Under the pieces are notes generated by a model, which had not been told where the DNA came from, did no database searches, and was given only the letters and a program-made list of their open reading frames with translations. This document shows, in pieces, positions 12,008-24,228 of a stretch of 64,000 nucleotides of DNA; positions within the stretch are counted from its first letter, which is position 1; each line of letters starts with the position of its first letter. This DNA is from Rhynchosporium graminicola (taxonomy: Eukaryota > Ascomycota > Leotiomycetes > Helotiales > Ploettnerulaceae): the NCBI GenBank assembly GCA_900074885.1, contig FJUW01000001.1, positions 1,054,001 to 1,118,000 on the forward strand, read 5' to 3'. A program made the translations under genes and the position numbers.

Positions 12008-14047
12008 TGCTATCGATTCTTTCACGGCTAGGAATTACGGTGGACTCAGAGCTAAAAAAGAGGCGATTTTTATATCACAAACGAATCATATGCAAAAACT
12101 TGAGCCCTTATGTAAATTGCATCTCAATCTCTGCAGCGGTCACATCCAGTACGTGGTTTCTACCTATATAATGTATCTAGATCGACTCCTGTAAATGTCA
12201 CCCTTTTAAGGTACGACACGAGCAGTCTCAATTGATTCCTGAGCCTCATAAAAGCAGGCTTTAACCATGATAGGACGATATGCATAGGATACATCCAGAG
12301 GTTTGCGATAACCCTGCTATTAATCGGCTAAGATAGGAGGAATGCGAAATGTACAAGTTTGTATTCGTCAAGCAAGATCAAGACCGCTGTGTATACGCAT
12401 TCTGAGAGACATCCGAATCAGCTAATTCTCCAACCGCGAGACGCCTGATATTTTCTGACCACAATCCATGTTCTCATATATGTTCTTTTGATCTATTATC
12501 CTAATGTCAAATATACCCACCCTCCTGCTGATTTTCGATTGGCGTGTCTGATGCTTTGGACATTCGCAAATGGCGATTTATCGTGCATTTGTCAATGGTG
12601 CTGCGACAATGCTAGAACTGGAATATCGAGAGCCAGTCAAGAGAAAGAGAAAGACTTTCAACAGAAGACGATCAGAAAATGTAAATTCTGACGAGATCGG
12701 AGAGGTGCGTTATTGTTGCGAAGTTTGTGCAACGTCGGACAATGTGAGGTGATTGGTGGGGTACGTTGAGGAGGATTGCAATTCGATATCATCATTAGAA
12801 ACCCTCGCCTCGACCACACCGTCGTAATTCTCGTTGTCAAGTGTCGTGGAACTATCACTCTCAGATAAGTGATTTCCGATGCAAGAGTCCTGGCTTGTCT
12901 GAGTTGCTTCACTCCAACGAAGAGTGTAATGACGCTGATGATGCTAGCTACGATCCCGAAAGTGATGGTGAGATAAAGAGTTGCAAGATCTGATGTATCA
13001 GAAGGAAGTTGAATGGACGGTGCAGCTGTTGGAGTACGTATGACAGCTTTGGTGACTACCTGCGTCAAGATGCTTGCCGTGGCGTTTTATCGTAAGGACG
13101 TGTGGGAAGAGACGAAAGGAGCCATGGCTTGGATTGGAGATAGTCCTGATTTTCGACTTGAATTCAACTGAACTTGGTATAGGCTCGTATGAAATGAAAT
13201 GAGCACTCCGTAGAAGATTCGTACGCTCACCCAAGCCCACATCTGGTCTTTTTGCCTTGCTTAAACATGAAAAAAACGTGTGACATTTCGCGATAATCGA
13301 GGTTGAGGCACTGGGAGACAATGTGCGCAAAACTGCAATTGGCTCTTCGTAGACATCGCAATGCAGCAACTGCGAATACTATGAACATCGAAATCAAGTC
13401 GCAGGAGCTTTGAATGTGCGAAAAGTGCGCTGTCAATGAATCTTTCTCGTAAATTTCCTGAATCCCCTTTACTGGAATTTATGTAAGTATTAGGCATCAC
13501 CCGAGCGAGGTTCATCCATATAGGTACCTAGGCTCTCTTGCAACATGCCGCTAGAAAATTTGCGAAAAAGTGCTATTGGTTCGACTTCCACGCCAAAGGA
13601 AGTATTGGAGAGCTATGTAATGTGCGGGAGACGGGCGGCTTTCCCATTTATGGATTCGAACAGGGTGTGGATGCACGTATAAGTGGCTGAGGCAACTTGA
13701 TGGTAAGCTCACATGTGTGCTGGTAATCGTCACACGCATGTGGTGCGTTACACCACGAAGCTGATTCATCGGTTTCATAAAGTAATGTGCGCAAATGTGC
13801 CACTGGCCGGCTTGTACCAGCTGTGCATGCACAGTTGAGGAGATCACAACTTCAAATCGATGTCGAGCCTGTTTCCTACAACAAATTCAGCGTATGAGCA
13901 ATCTTTGATCTAGTATATCTTCTTGCGCTGGGTTACACATTCTGTTTGCCCTGAACGATATGACCCAAACGTACCTTCTCGACGCCAACTGCCTTGTCCA
14001 TAGCCCGACGTATCGATGCAATCATTTACAGCGACATCAATCAGACT
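12008..14047. other. Intergenic region with one uncertain minus-strand coding fragment
   Basis: Apart from the possible membrane-protein fragment at 12710-13097 on the minus strand, no gene is supported. Overlapping minus-strand frames at 13000-13850 lack motifs. Confidence 0.5.
12710..13097 (-). pseudogene. Possible single-pass membrane protein fragment
   Basis: On the minus strand a frame without an ATG encodes a Thr/Pro-rich stretch (TPTAAPSIQLPSD). A hydrophobic helix follows (ATLYLTITFGIVASIISVIT), then a short basic stop-transfer segment (VKQLRQAR). This is the order expected of a type I membrane protein. The acidic Ser/Asp/Glu-rich sequence that would suit a cytoplasmic tail (SESDSSTTLDNENYDG to TLSDVAQTSQQ, stop at 12710) lies in another frame, so either a one-base indel or an unrecognised intron lies between them. 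No first exon with a signal peptide could be located. Family unknown. Confidence 0.3.
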
Positions 14048-16288
14048 ATGAACATGAGTTCCGAGAGAGGCTCCTCGACGCAGGACTCATATAACCCTAA
14101 TATTGGTGTGCAAAAACACGCAAGAGCTGAATTGAAGCCTCCGAAACCCGGACCACGCCTGAAATGTTCATTCTGTAGGGATAACAAGAAAGCTGTAAGC
14201 TCCAACTTCTATGAATCCCAATGATGTTTTGCTTGTGCTAATTCCGTAATGTAGTGCGAGCCAGCAGAATATATTTGGCCAGGAGAAAATTGCCAAGGAT
14301 GTGAAAAGTTGGGCTTGTTGTGCTCTGAGCCGAGTGAAAAGCCACTAGGTAGAAGGCGAAAGAGGAAAGCATCGCAACTGGACCTAGATCCCGATGTACC
14401 ACGGTCAAGCCTCACTCCTGGAGAGATGACTGGAACGTTCGAAAATTCAGAAGAATATGTAGACTGGTATGTCTAGCTTAAGTGGTCGTCAAATCTTGAT
14501 GTTGATATCTTCCCAGGGTAAATTCACTGGCTTTTGTGAGGTGCTAAACGCCGCTCTCAAGACATTGAAACGCCTAAAGATCAAATGGACGTAAATATTC
14601 GATAGGGAAAAACGGAACAAGCCCTCCCTTTGACAAGATTTCCCGGGTTTGCAAGACTACAGAGATTTTGAGAACTTTGTTCAGCAATATTGACATAATG
14701 TCAGGTTGCTGAAAATGCCCGCAATTCCGCCGAATTCCATCATTCAGCGGGCGTCTTTGTCAGCCTTCTTAACTCTTTCAGACGAACCCGCTATCGTATA
14801 TAATAGCAAGCCTTTCGAAGACGAAGTTTTATCGTCATATCAGCACCACGTTGAGATTTTAAGCTTCTTCTAAGTTCTTCGGACCAGCTTTAAAGATGCA
14901 GGTCGAGAAGCTATAGCTACCACAACGACTACGAAGCTGAGGATGAGTCGGATGACGACCAATTCGACGATGAAGGTGCCAATATCAGACTATTGATACA
15001 TAATTTCTCCTTATGGGTCGAGGAGGAACTAAGCAAAAACAACTTTTCCAGCTTCCCCAAAACATTGCTCCAAAATAGAATTCTATTTCTGGAATTCCCA
15101 GACATCGACATATACAATCCGCTAAGGTTCTTAGAAGGTCATCATAAGGACTGTCTTGGGAGGGTCTTCATACAGCAACGTCTATATCGACTGGGCTTTG
15201 TTGAATTTTCATGTTATGAAGCGCCAGACATTCAGGCGCATGATAGTTTAGGCAGGACGCTTCTCCATACCATTTGCCAGGAATTAAATCCTACGGTTAG
15301 CCACTTGCCTTTTTACTTGCAAACTAGCAGAAAAGAGGTGGCGATGAAGCTCAATTGCAAGAGCATTTTCGGCCAACAGGCCTTACATTACGCTGTCGCC
15401 ACTGGAAATCTTGTCACGTCGAGGGATTTGCTCTCGATGACTGACATTCAATAGGATTTCCCGGATTGTCTTGACAGGCCACCTGTCTTTTATGCAGCAG
15501 CAAACGGACATCTTGAGATTATGAAGCTATTGCTTAGAGGGACCGGAATCGAAATCGATCGAGAGGATATATTTGGTTGCACGCCTCTTGGTATGGCATG
15601 TCGAAACTCCCATGAAAGAGTGCTCTCGTGCTTGACAAGTCACGGAGCAGACGTCAAGTACTGCAACTCGCATACCGGCATGACAATTTTCGGGCAAGCG
15701 AGCGTTGGGCGAAACTTTGACATATGTGAATTTTTAGGTTCTCGAGACGATATTGATGTCAACATGCAATTTATTCCTTACGCCCAAAGCCGCAAAGTAT
15801 CTCCCTTTGAGGAAGCTATCGGGACTGGTTTCCACAAGGGTGCCGAGTTTCTTATGGAACGAGATGATCTCACAGCCGACGTTGATGAAAGAGGCGTGCT
15901 GAAGGGTCGTTATCTTCTTTGTGCACTGAAAAACGGGTCAGCTGATACTATAGACTACTTAGTGAAGCATCCCAAGATCGGAGTTACTATAGCGAAATAT
16001 AATGGTTCCCTTCTCTGGCTTGCGGTTCGGAGAGGCGATCCTGAAATTCTTGATATGTTATTGACTCATCCGGATCTCAAAGTCAATGATCTTGATGGCT
16101 TCTACAAAGAGTCACCTCTGATGCTAGCAGCTAGGTTTGTACTTGAAAAGATAATTCGATCACTTCTGTTACATAAGGACATCGATCTGGGTCTTCGGGA
16201 CAATCATGACCTGACCGCGGAGGACATCGCTCAAATAAATGGAAATCCATCAATTGTAAAACTGTTGCAGGAGAAGATAGCCCAGTAG
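14048..16288 (+). pseudogene. Decayed zinc-finger plus ankyrin-repeat protein gene
   Basis: ATG at 14048. Exon 14048-14194 and exon 14255 onward (intron 14195-14254) encode a six-cysteine finger: CSFCRDNKKAC, then CQGCEKLGLLC and a basic patch GRRRKRK. This resembles fungal Zn2Cys6-like fingers. Downstream blocks KISRVCKTTEILRTLFSNI, RLLKMPAIPPNSIIQRASL and VLRTSFKDAGREA lie in different frames. They are interrupted by stops around 14545-14580, a frameshift near 14700, a TAA at 14871 and a frameshift near 14900. From about 14890 one frame runs through an acidic linker into ankyrin repeats (FGQQALHYAVATGNL, PPVFYAAANGHLEIMKLLLR, TPLGMACRNSHERVLSCL, SPLMLAARFV). It is broken once by TAG at 15452 and ends at 16288. 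The gene encoded a regulator-like protein but is now clearly inactivated. Confidence 0.72.
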
Positions 16289-17062
16289 AGCTAGGACTGA
16301 GAGCCAGGACTTTATGTATTGATTTTACAGCTTCAAAGCTTGAAAAGAAAAGGACTCATAGATTCGAGTATTACAAGCCTGAAATACATAGCCTACCTGA
16401 ATTGAGCAGACTGGAAGAATACGCAAGGCGAGAAGTCTTAAGGTGTTCAAAATATCAGACGATATAGAGGGTGTTGTAGACGCCTGTAGAAGCATATGTC
16501 CAAGAGTTTCCTGGCCATATCGGTGCCGCAATGGTGTATCCCTGTGCTTCATGACAGCGTTTTGAGCAAAAAGTGGAGATGCGTCTTATTGGGATTTTTG
16601 AGCTTTTAATGTCCTAAACTCATCATCAACATTGAATTGACAGTTGCTCAGCACAGGTTGACAGATGTTCGAGCTTGAATGGTCCGACGCAATTGAGTAG
16701 CTGGTTTGTTGTATAATCACTTCCTTGAATCACAAATAGAAATCATATCTTGAAAACAAACACGGTAATATTACCTTAGGACCCGCGAGATTGCGACTTA
16801 GGAAGTGGACGGAAAGAGAATGGGATAGCTTACGAGTCAGAGGCATCTTTGCTGAAGATTAGAAGAGTCTCAAGACGTGATATCACACGATCCCACGTTC
16901 ATTAGGTCTTGATGCCCGCGAGGGAAAGCGCGACCACTTACCACAGCAGCAGAGAAATTCTTCGTAGAAATTCTTCGTGTATAAATCTGTGCTTTCGTGT
17001 TTACAAGGCCTGAATTAGACGAAATCTATCAACAGATGTCGCTTGCCTAGCAAATTGATGGC

Positions 17063-17300
17063 TCAAGCATTGCCGTGATACAGTTTGATAGTTTTAGGCA
17101 CTGCGCCTTTTGAGCCTCGAACCGCCAGAAGCATTGCATAGACACCAAATCCATTCTCCTTCCCAAGTAACTCTACCCAATCTGTCTTAGTTCGAAGGTA
17201 CATGTTCGGACCACTCCCATTTAATCGCTCCACAAGCACAGTTGCCTCATCGAGACTGAAATTCATCCGGTTGACCAGAACGGCGGACAGCCATTGTTTG
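17063..17300 (-). pseudogene. Coding remnant, unknown family
   Basis: The minus strand reads YKQWLSAVLVNRMNFSLDEA, then VLVERLNGSGPNMYLRTK, WVELLGKENGFGVYAMLLA and VPKTIKLYHGNA before a stop. Codon use and residue mix look like a real protein C-terminus. Upstream on the same strand a further coding-like piece (WADNEELPPYHEPTTTPT, about 17380-17455) ends in a stop. No start, intron pair or family could be established. It may be the 3' part of a decayed gene. Confidence 0.3.
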
Positions 17301-18209
17301 TATTGGTTTGTGCTCCAAAACCCATTGAGGAATATCGTTAGGGGAGATTACCTTTGTATGATTGTTCGAATTGCCCTTTACGACATTCTCCTATGTTGGT
17401 GTAGTCGTTGGTTCGTGATATGGTGGTAGCTCCTCGTTGTCGGCCCAATATTGCAAATCGAAAGCACCTTTTAAATGAGGGCTTCAATCTGCTTGAAAAT
17501 GATGATGGTTTTGCTCTAATTTGAGCTTAGAGGACAAAATGCAGCCTGTTTGTGCAGGTGGAGCTTTGATGAAGGATGAAGGAATGGTTTGTATTATCTG
17601 GTGCGAAGGGATAATTTTGGGGTTTGGAAATTATTAAATAGATGTGGTGATGTAACTAGCAGTATTCGTTGTGGAATCGTTGACTACCTACTGCTATCAG
17701 GTGGGCATACTAAAAAGCGAACAATTTTGTTAGGGCCTTCGATTCGGGAGCTATCGATGCTAGATAGAAGGAGCCGATCGAGGCAAAGTGGATTGCCGGT
17801 CATAGAAGACTTTGAAGCCACGAAAGTATTCCAGAACTTCATTGAAATGTTGTAGTAGTGTCGCGAAAATCATAAATTACTTTAACACGAAAGGATATTA
17901 AAGAGTACTTCTATGCTCCGAGTAAGATAACATCAGCCTCGCCAGAATCGGCCAATTTTTTCTGACCACGATAGGAAAGTTCAAGCCCTGGAGCAACGCA
18001 ATAGCCTAACATATCAATTCATAACACATGGCCCTACCTATTTGTTATGTATTTTCTAGAAAATTGGTCGGTCAGTTTGGGTTGCAGTAGTGCTATGAAT
18101 GAATGAAGGCGAATAAGGTGTATAGACTATAAAAAGAAAAAAGAGAAAGAAAAAGCCATGACTGTTATTTGTATATTAGGAGCAGCAGAATCTTTCGCTG
18201 CATAATTGG

Positions 18210-18283
18210 ATTCTAGGATCTCGGTCCGGAGAGCCTGGAAAGAAGCATCAATCACGTGATCTAACTAACATGGGTCTCGGGGT
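18210..18283. repeat. Copy 1 of a diverged dispersed repeat
   Basis: About 75 bases resemble 23478-23557 on the same strand. Both share CTAGGATC, then CGGTCC, a run AAAGAAGCA/AAAAAGCAGCA, and CACGTGAT followed by a TA/CTA stretch and GGGTC. Identity is roughly two thirds by eye. Confidence 0.4.
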
Positions 18284-18679
18284 CCTGATGACTATCAAAA
18301 CCTCTTGTATGGTTGAAAGTACAGTTAGCCAATTCTCACCAGTCTCCGGTCGTATGCGAAGGGAGCTTGAATATTACTTCTCAAACCTTCTACCATTATC
18401 ACGATTCGATGCTGCTTTAGGACGCTTGGAGACGACCTTACCACTATGGGCAATATAGGCGGAGACTTATTTGACTGATGTAAAGCTCATTTCTTTAGGA
18501 ATATTGGTAACATAGCAAGCTCATATAAGAATGACGCATTTGTTGATCCGATCTTGCAGATTATCCTGCTATCTTCATAAGACCTAACCCTGCGATGTCC
18601 CGCTATAACCTCCAGTCGTGACGACTCTGGGCGAGTTCTGATGAGCATAACCAGCCATTCTCTCAACTTTGTCATACAT

Positions 18680-18805
18680 ATGGATTCGGCGAATGAGCTT
18701 TATCAACCAGGTCAAGGTCGAGGAGCAGGTGGAGGCGGTGGTGGTGGCCGTGGCGGCGGAGGCGCTGTCGGGTTCATGATGTTGATCTTGTTATTTGACG
18801 AGTGA
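18680..18805 (+). CDS. Gly-rich 41-residue open frame (uncertain)
   Basis: From the ATG at 18680 a 41-codon frame encodes a short polar start (MDSANELYQPGQ), a run of glycines broken by two arginines, then a hydrophobic end (AVGFMMLILLFDE) before TGA. The Gly-rich stretch plus membrane-like tail is reminiscent of small Gly-rich membrane peptides. The GGT/GGC runs could equally be a simple repeat read by chance, and no upstream signals were found. Confidence 0.2.
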   Translation: MDSANELYQPGQGRGAGGGGGGGRGGGGAVGFMMLILLFDE

Positions 18806-19423
18806 TTTTGTCAGCTGCAAGTGTCAGCAATGTGGCATAGATTGGTATATTTTGACAGCCAGAAGAAGCTCACTGGCTATTACTGGACACGATTGATTCT
18901 GGCAAAATCATGACTTACTCTTCTTTTCAGTCAGTTGGGACGACCGCCGAAAAAGCTTGAACAAATGTAGGGCGAAGGCGCGGGCGTTGCTTGATAGTGG
19001 TATACGAAGGCACGCAACCTTCTTATAGGAGACTGGTTGGACAGCCTCGGGGATGTGCTTATATCGCCAAGACTGGGAATGCAATACTCAGCTGATTCAC
19101 CCTGGAAGCAGTCTATGTCCATTCATTCATCTCGCTCGCCTTACTTTCGGTGAAGGCTTACGACTTTATCTATCAGCAGGTTCAGCAGGTTTGTGGCGCC
19201 CGATGGTTATGCAGCAATCCAAATGTATGTGCAGGTCCTGCAGGAATCCTTGTAGGCTTTCCCCATAGGCCAAATAGGCTTAGGCAGTTTTTACTTGCTC
19301 TCTACTTGGAACTCCAAAGCCGTTCGGGCACTCCAGGAATTGTTTCCAACTCCATTCATCGGATTGCCACTTTTTTGTATCTTCTGCACGCTTCTACGTA
19401 AACTCAACACAAATTTGTTGAAT

Positions 19424-21394
19424 ATGACCAAGTACCAATATGATGGCTTACCGGAGGACAATAAGCCGGTAAGACTTTTGAGCTTAGGTCCTGGAGACCT
19501 TGCGGAAGAGGTCTGTGTCGAGCTAATACCTGCTTTATTGACTGGATTGACACCTTCTTATGAGGCTTTATCCTATGTTTGGGGCTCGCCGAAAGATCCT
19601 GTCCCTGTCGTTGTTGGCCGTGCTCGGAAACACAATCTGATGGTAACACAAAACCTGGGGTCAGCCTTGCGTGGATTGAGACATAGAAACGTTCCCCGAG
19701 TGCTATGGGTAGACGCTATATGTATTAATCAAAGTGATACGGCGGAAAGAAGTTCTCAAGTTGCAATCATGGGCGATATCTATTGCCTGGCGACACGAGT
19801 TGTTATTTGGCTTGGAAACGAGGGAAATGACAGTGCTTCTGCTCTTGGATGTTTGGAATCTGTTGGGTTATCCGTCAAAGTCGACTGGATTGACTATTCC
19901 ATTTGGCCAAATGTCTTAGCCGATGGCGACGAGCTAGAGCTTCCGGATCTATCAATAATTTTCCATCATGGTAGGAGACTCGTCAACGCGCTTTATCATC
20001 TCTTCCAGCGAGAATGGTTTGAGCGTCTCTGGATTCGACAAGAAATAGGATTGGCAAAAAACGCTGTGATTGGATGTGGCGACAAGTCCATACAGTGGGA
20101 GACTTTCAGGAGTGCTATATTTTATGTCTATACTGCCGTGGCGAAATATAGAAGTGAGCTGTTAGAATCTCTTCACAATCGAGACAGCATGTTCATTAAT
20201 CGTTTGAAACTTCTGTACACTGTTTGCGACCACAAGACATACCTTCTAGATTGTTTGCGGGCAGAGATATCTCAGGTCAAGTGTACAGACCCAAGAGATC
20301 GAATTTATGCCAGCTTGAGCCTATTGCATCCAGCCCATCAAGCCATGGGAATAGTTCCAGACTATACTTTGACAACATCGCAAGTTTACAAGAAAGCTGT
20401 GCTGAGCTTCATCAATCACTGGAACAGTCTCGCGATCCTTTTTCAATGTGAGCTACGAGACGGCCCAATCACTACGCCTACTTGGGTTCCTGACTGGTCC
20501 ACTGCGACATTGGCAAACGCGATCTCAGGGGCACCAAGCAATGCAAGTGCTTACTTTGAGGCCATCATAAAGTACAGAGGAGATGGCATCTTGAATGCAG
20601 CCGGCGTTGTTGTCGCGACCATTATGGAAGTGCGACCAATACACATCGACAATTGCGAGAGTTTTGAAGATATCATTAGGAGCCTGTGGAACACATTGAA
20701 ATCAGAAGGTGCCAATGATGCTAAGTCTCCCAGGAACGATAGGCGGCGGCAGTTGGAAACATTTTGCGACACGATCTGCTGTGGACTTTTCGGCCATACA
20801 ACCATTCCCGAGCGTGACGATTTGGCAGATTTCGAAACAAGTGTTAGATTGATGGCCGTGTTGCTAGGATTGGAATATCGAGTCTCGAGTGAAGAACTCG
20901 GGGCACAGGACGCTAAAACATGGGAGAAGTACGTCTCCAGAGCCAAAGAAGTATGTCAGAATAGATCCTTCTTTACCACATCGCAAGGTCTCATTGGTCT
21001 TGCGCCAATTGCAGCCCATGCCGGCGATGAGGTGTGCGTCCTTTTAGGATGCGACTCTACAATACTACTTCGCCCGATCAATGATTATCTCCACCAGGTC
21101 GTCGGACAATCCTATATGTCGGGTATCAATACGGGAGAAGCCTTATTGGGTCCTCTTCCCGGAAACTTGAGAGCTGTTAATTATTATGATAGCACAGCGC
21201 AGGCATTCTATTTTGCGTACTTCAACAAGCAAAGTCGAAAGATTGAGTTCAGAGATCCGAGGCTGTACACTTTATCAATGGATCTCTCGTACCATGAACA
21301 ACTCTGGGAGAAGGGAGGCTTTCAGCGTATCAAAATAGAGTTAGACGTTCTGAGGGGAAGTAATATTGATGTAAAGACATTTGACCTCGTTTGA
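19424..21394 (+). CDS. HET-domain (heterokaryon incompatibility) protein
   Basis: Intronless, 656 residues, starting at the ATG at 19424 (MTKYQYDGLPED); upstream in-frame sequence lacks an ATG. The HET domain occupies about residues 50-200. It contains SYEALSYVWGSPKD, the second conserved block LWVDAICINQSDTAERSSQV and MGDIYCLATRVVIWLG, followed by WFERLWIRQEIGLAK. The C-terminal 400 residues have the usual poorly conserved all-helical character with a late beta-rich part (GDEVCVLLGCDSTILLRP). HET proteins act in non-self recognition and regulated cell death during fusion between unlike strains. It stands alone at the edge of a 4-kb gene desert, with no obvious partner gene (no NACHT/NLR neighbour). 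The frame is fully open, so it may be functional. Confidence 0.9.
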   Translation: MTKYQYDGLPEDNKPVRLLSLGPGDLAEEVCVELIPALLTGLTPSYEALSYVWGSPKDPVPVVVGRARKHNLMVTQNLGSALRGLRHRNVPRVLWVDAICINQSDTAERSSQVAIMGDIYCLATRVVIWLGNEGNDSASALGCLESVGLSVKVDWIDYSIWPNVLADGDELELPDLSIIFHHGRRLVNALYHLFQREWFERLWIRQEIGLAKNAVIGCGDKSIQWETFRSAIFYVYTAVAKYRSELLESLHNRDSMFINRLKLLYTVCDHKTYLLDCLRAEISQVKCTDPRDRIYASLSLLHPAHQAMGIVPDYTLTTSQVYKKAVLSFINHWNSLAILFQCELRDGPITTPTWVPDWSTATLANAISGAPSNASAYFEAIIKYRGDGILNAAGVVVATIMEVRPIHIDNCESFEDIIRSLWNTLKSEGANDAKSPRNDRRRQLETFCDTICCGLFGHTTIPERDDLADFETSVRLMAVLLGLEYRVSSEELGAQDAKTWEKYVSRAKEVCQNRSFFTTSQGLIGLAPIAAHAGDEVCVLLGCDSTILLRPINDYLHQVVGQSYMSGINTGEALLGPLPGNLRAVNYYDSTAQAFYFAYFNKQSRKIEFRDPRLYTLSMDLSYHEQLWEKGGFQRIKIELDVLRGSNIDVKTFDLV

Positions 21395-23477
21395 TACTAT
21401 TTGGTACAGAGCTTGGGTATGGATACTGCCGATTTTGGTTCTCAATCGAGAGGGCCCCGGTCACACGTCTCAATGTACTATCACGAGATTGGCCAGCAAA
21501 GGGAAAATACAATTTTGATCGCCAGTTGTTTTTATGTATCTTTAGTCTTCAACTTTTATTATTCGAAGCTTGATTAAGGAGGCAGTTTGTTACGAACAAG
21601 GAGTCTGCTTTGGAACAGATTGGGAATTAAGCTTATTACCAGAAGGCATTTCAAGGTAGTACTTCACTCACGAGGTCAACGCAAGGAGTCATGTCATACA
21701 TATTCTCAAGCAAATGCTTGGAGCCACAAATTGTTCAACCCCAGGGAAGGCCGAGAAGTCACAATCCCTTCGGTCTGGAACATTCGTGTACACAAAGGTT
21801 GTCTCGACTACAGTAGATTAGATTTGAGCAGCGATCGATGGGAACGTATTTCGATGACAGGACATTTAAATGACCTGCGTGTCACCTCACATATAAACGC
21901 TCACATTAGTGGGTAGTAAAATGAATTTCTGAGATGAACGCCGCCAGTCTAGTGTTAATGATGCTTGGACCAAGTCGACGCACAGTACTGAACCGACCCT
22001 AGTACACCCTACTACTATTTATTTCGCAACTGTCAAACCACTACCAAGAAATTTGCCGAAAGTATCATTGAGCAAAGGAATAAGAATCCAGCGTTCCATT
22101 GGCCATGGCGATCTTCAGATATTTCTCTGGCGGTCATACATACAATTCTTGGAGGTGTTGCATTATGCTCCCTGGTCTCTCTTATGGCCTTTGAATCGTG
22201 AATTGATTTTACTTCCTAATGTAATATATCTCAGGCGTAGCATACCTTAATCTACGTGCCAGATATCTCCGCATATCATTAGGACAGACGAACGACTTGC
22301 TTACTCAAGGATTCGTTCTTCGTGTCGGCGTCTTGACCTCGACTGGTGGCCAACTTCAGAACGTCGGCTGGGCCAAATAAATTCTGAGGGTCGGGGACGA
22401 TGTAATTTCTACCTTTCGTCCAAGAACGTCTTAAAAATACTGAACTAGGTTTTACAGCCTTTGGGTCAATCCTCGGATTCCCATGTGGCCTTTGAGATAT
22501 TGAAAATTTTGGTAGTGTGCCATCACTGTTTTGCTGATGCGATCAAAGATTAGAATGAGCTGTTGGCAATATATTGCTTAACGGCTATGTCTCTTGAACG
22601 ACAAATCAGGGGTACCTTGATCTTGTATACGCCTGCCACATATTCGCAACATATTACACCTCGATCTGACCATTTTACCAATCTCGCGGTGGAGAGGGAG
22701 GTTTGCTTGGAACGTTTCGAATGGGAGAGATTCCATAGCTACAGGGAGGTCTATTCCTGCCACGTCGCCAAAAGATCCCAATAAGGTTATAGAGTAGACT
22801 GCATTGTTAACTTGTTCAGCAGGTAGTCTATTCTAAACTTACGAAATCGGTATCTGACTTTTATATTCACTTCAAATTCGCTCATGAAACATAAATTGCA
22901 CGACGGCAGTCGCTACCTACTAATACACTTGCTCAAACCGTTCCATAATCGACATTGATTCGGTGGATCTAGATAACTCATAGATCGGTCTGAAGACATG
23001 AATATTCCCTTGGAGTTTAAGCGATATACTCCTTCTGCACATTTCTAATATTCGCACCGTGATCCTAACGGTCGTAAGGGGCGCCACTGCACCGCCATTG
23101 ATCATTGCATCCGCTGGCTCGCTTAGTACAGGACGGAAATTTTGTACGTGGTCGATATTGGGATAAGTATAATTTGTTACAAAGAATGAAAATTAGTTCC
23201 GACATCTTCTAGACATACTTCATCTCACCCTATGCCGTATTAACTGTATAGAGATATCATCATGTGTAGAAAAGGACTTCGTATTCGCGGCCGGAGCTTA
23301 GTCGACTAGTGAAAGGATCTCACACATATACGAAGCCCGACACCGCGCTGTCTCAATTCATATTGGTATTACAAGTCATAAAGGAACTCAGTCTGACAAG
23401 GAACATGTAGCGTTACTTGAAGTTCCATGCCTTCTTTATTGGCTCTCTTGCTCTGTGATGTCGCTCTGATCAGCCGA

Positions 23478-23557
23478 CTAGGATCAAGGATCCCGGTCCT
23501 GCAGGTCCTAAAAAGCAGCAACGAGCACGTGATATAGCTACCACGTCCTAAGGGTCT
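23478..23557. repeat. Copy 2 of a diverged dispersed repeat
   Basis: Aligns with 18210-18283 in the same orientation. Shared words include CTAGGATC, CGGTCC and CACGTGAT in the same order and spacing. It lies in the gene desert. Confidence 0.4.
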
Positions 23558-24228
23558 TAGGTGGAAGGTATTCAGAACTTAGGTGTAATAGATATAATAC
23601 TAAGCCACTCCTTAGTAGTCTATTGCAGTTTGTAGAAAGATAGTATATAATTGAAAATGTATATGAATTACTGTGAGTCCTGGGGGGTCTGGAGAGGCTT
23701 CTAAGCGAGAAAGAGCCAGCTGAGATGTCAACAGACCTTCCACCATTGATAGAATATGTTCCTGCTAGTTGCATTGAAGTACTTGCTTGTTGATTGGCCA
23801 AATCTGTGCTCATAAAGGATACTTTCATCTAACAGATTTGAATTTAGTATATATGACTGATATCGATCCTCATGAGTCATGACCGGCTTGCGGGGAGCCT
23901 GCTAATTTTGAACAAGCTGCTACTACTTCATTTGAGACGAAGCAAAAGAGGGTTATAGGGTATTAGGAAATTTTCAGTCTTTAGCGTAGAAACATACAAT
24001 TATCTAGGTATTATATAAGTGTCGGAGAAGCATTTATTATCTCAACAGCAGAACTTCCCTCTTGAAATTGATCGGGTCCATAGCCAGCTTTCGATTGTTC
24101 CTTCTCCCTTTGACCATAACTTAGAAATATATATATATAACTAAGGCTATAAAAGCGCTTTGAAAGGCGATTACACGAGGAAGTCTTCACGCAAGGGGTA
24201 GTAAATATAGTAAAGAAGTCTTAAAATC

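Larger units (their letters stand above)
16289..19423. other. Sparse region between the ankyrin relic and the HET gene
   Basis: About 3.1 kb without a confident gene. It contains a possible minus-strand coding remnant (17063-17300), one copy of a diverged repeat (18210-18283) and a 41-codon Gly-rich open frame (18680-18805). The final 400 bases are presumably the promoter of the HET gene. Confidence 0.5.

Noticed and set aside
15417..15454. Treating the TAG at 15452 as the end of a 37-base intron
   Set aside because: Removing it would shift the frame, while sequence on both sides is coherent ankyrin repeat in one frame. A nonsense mutation is simpler.
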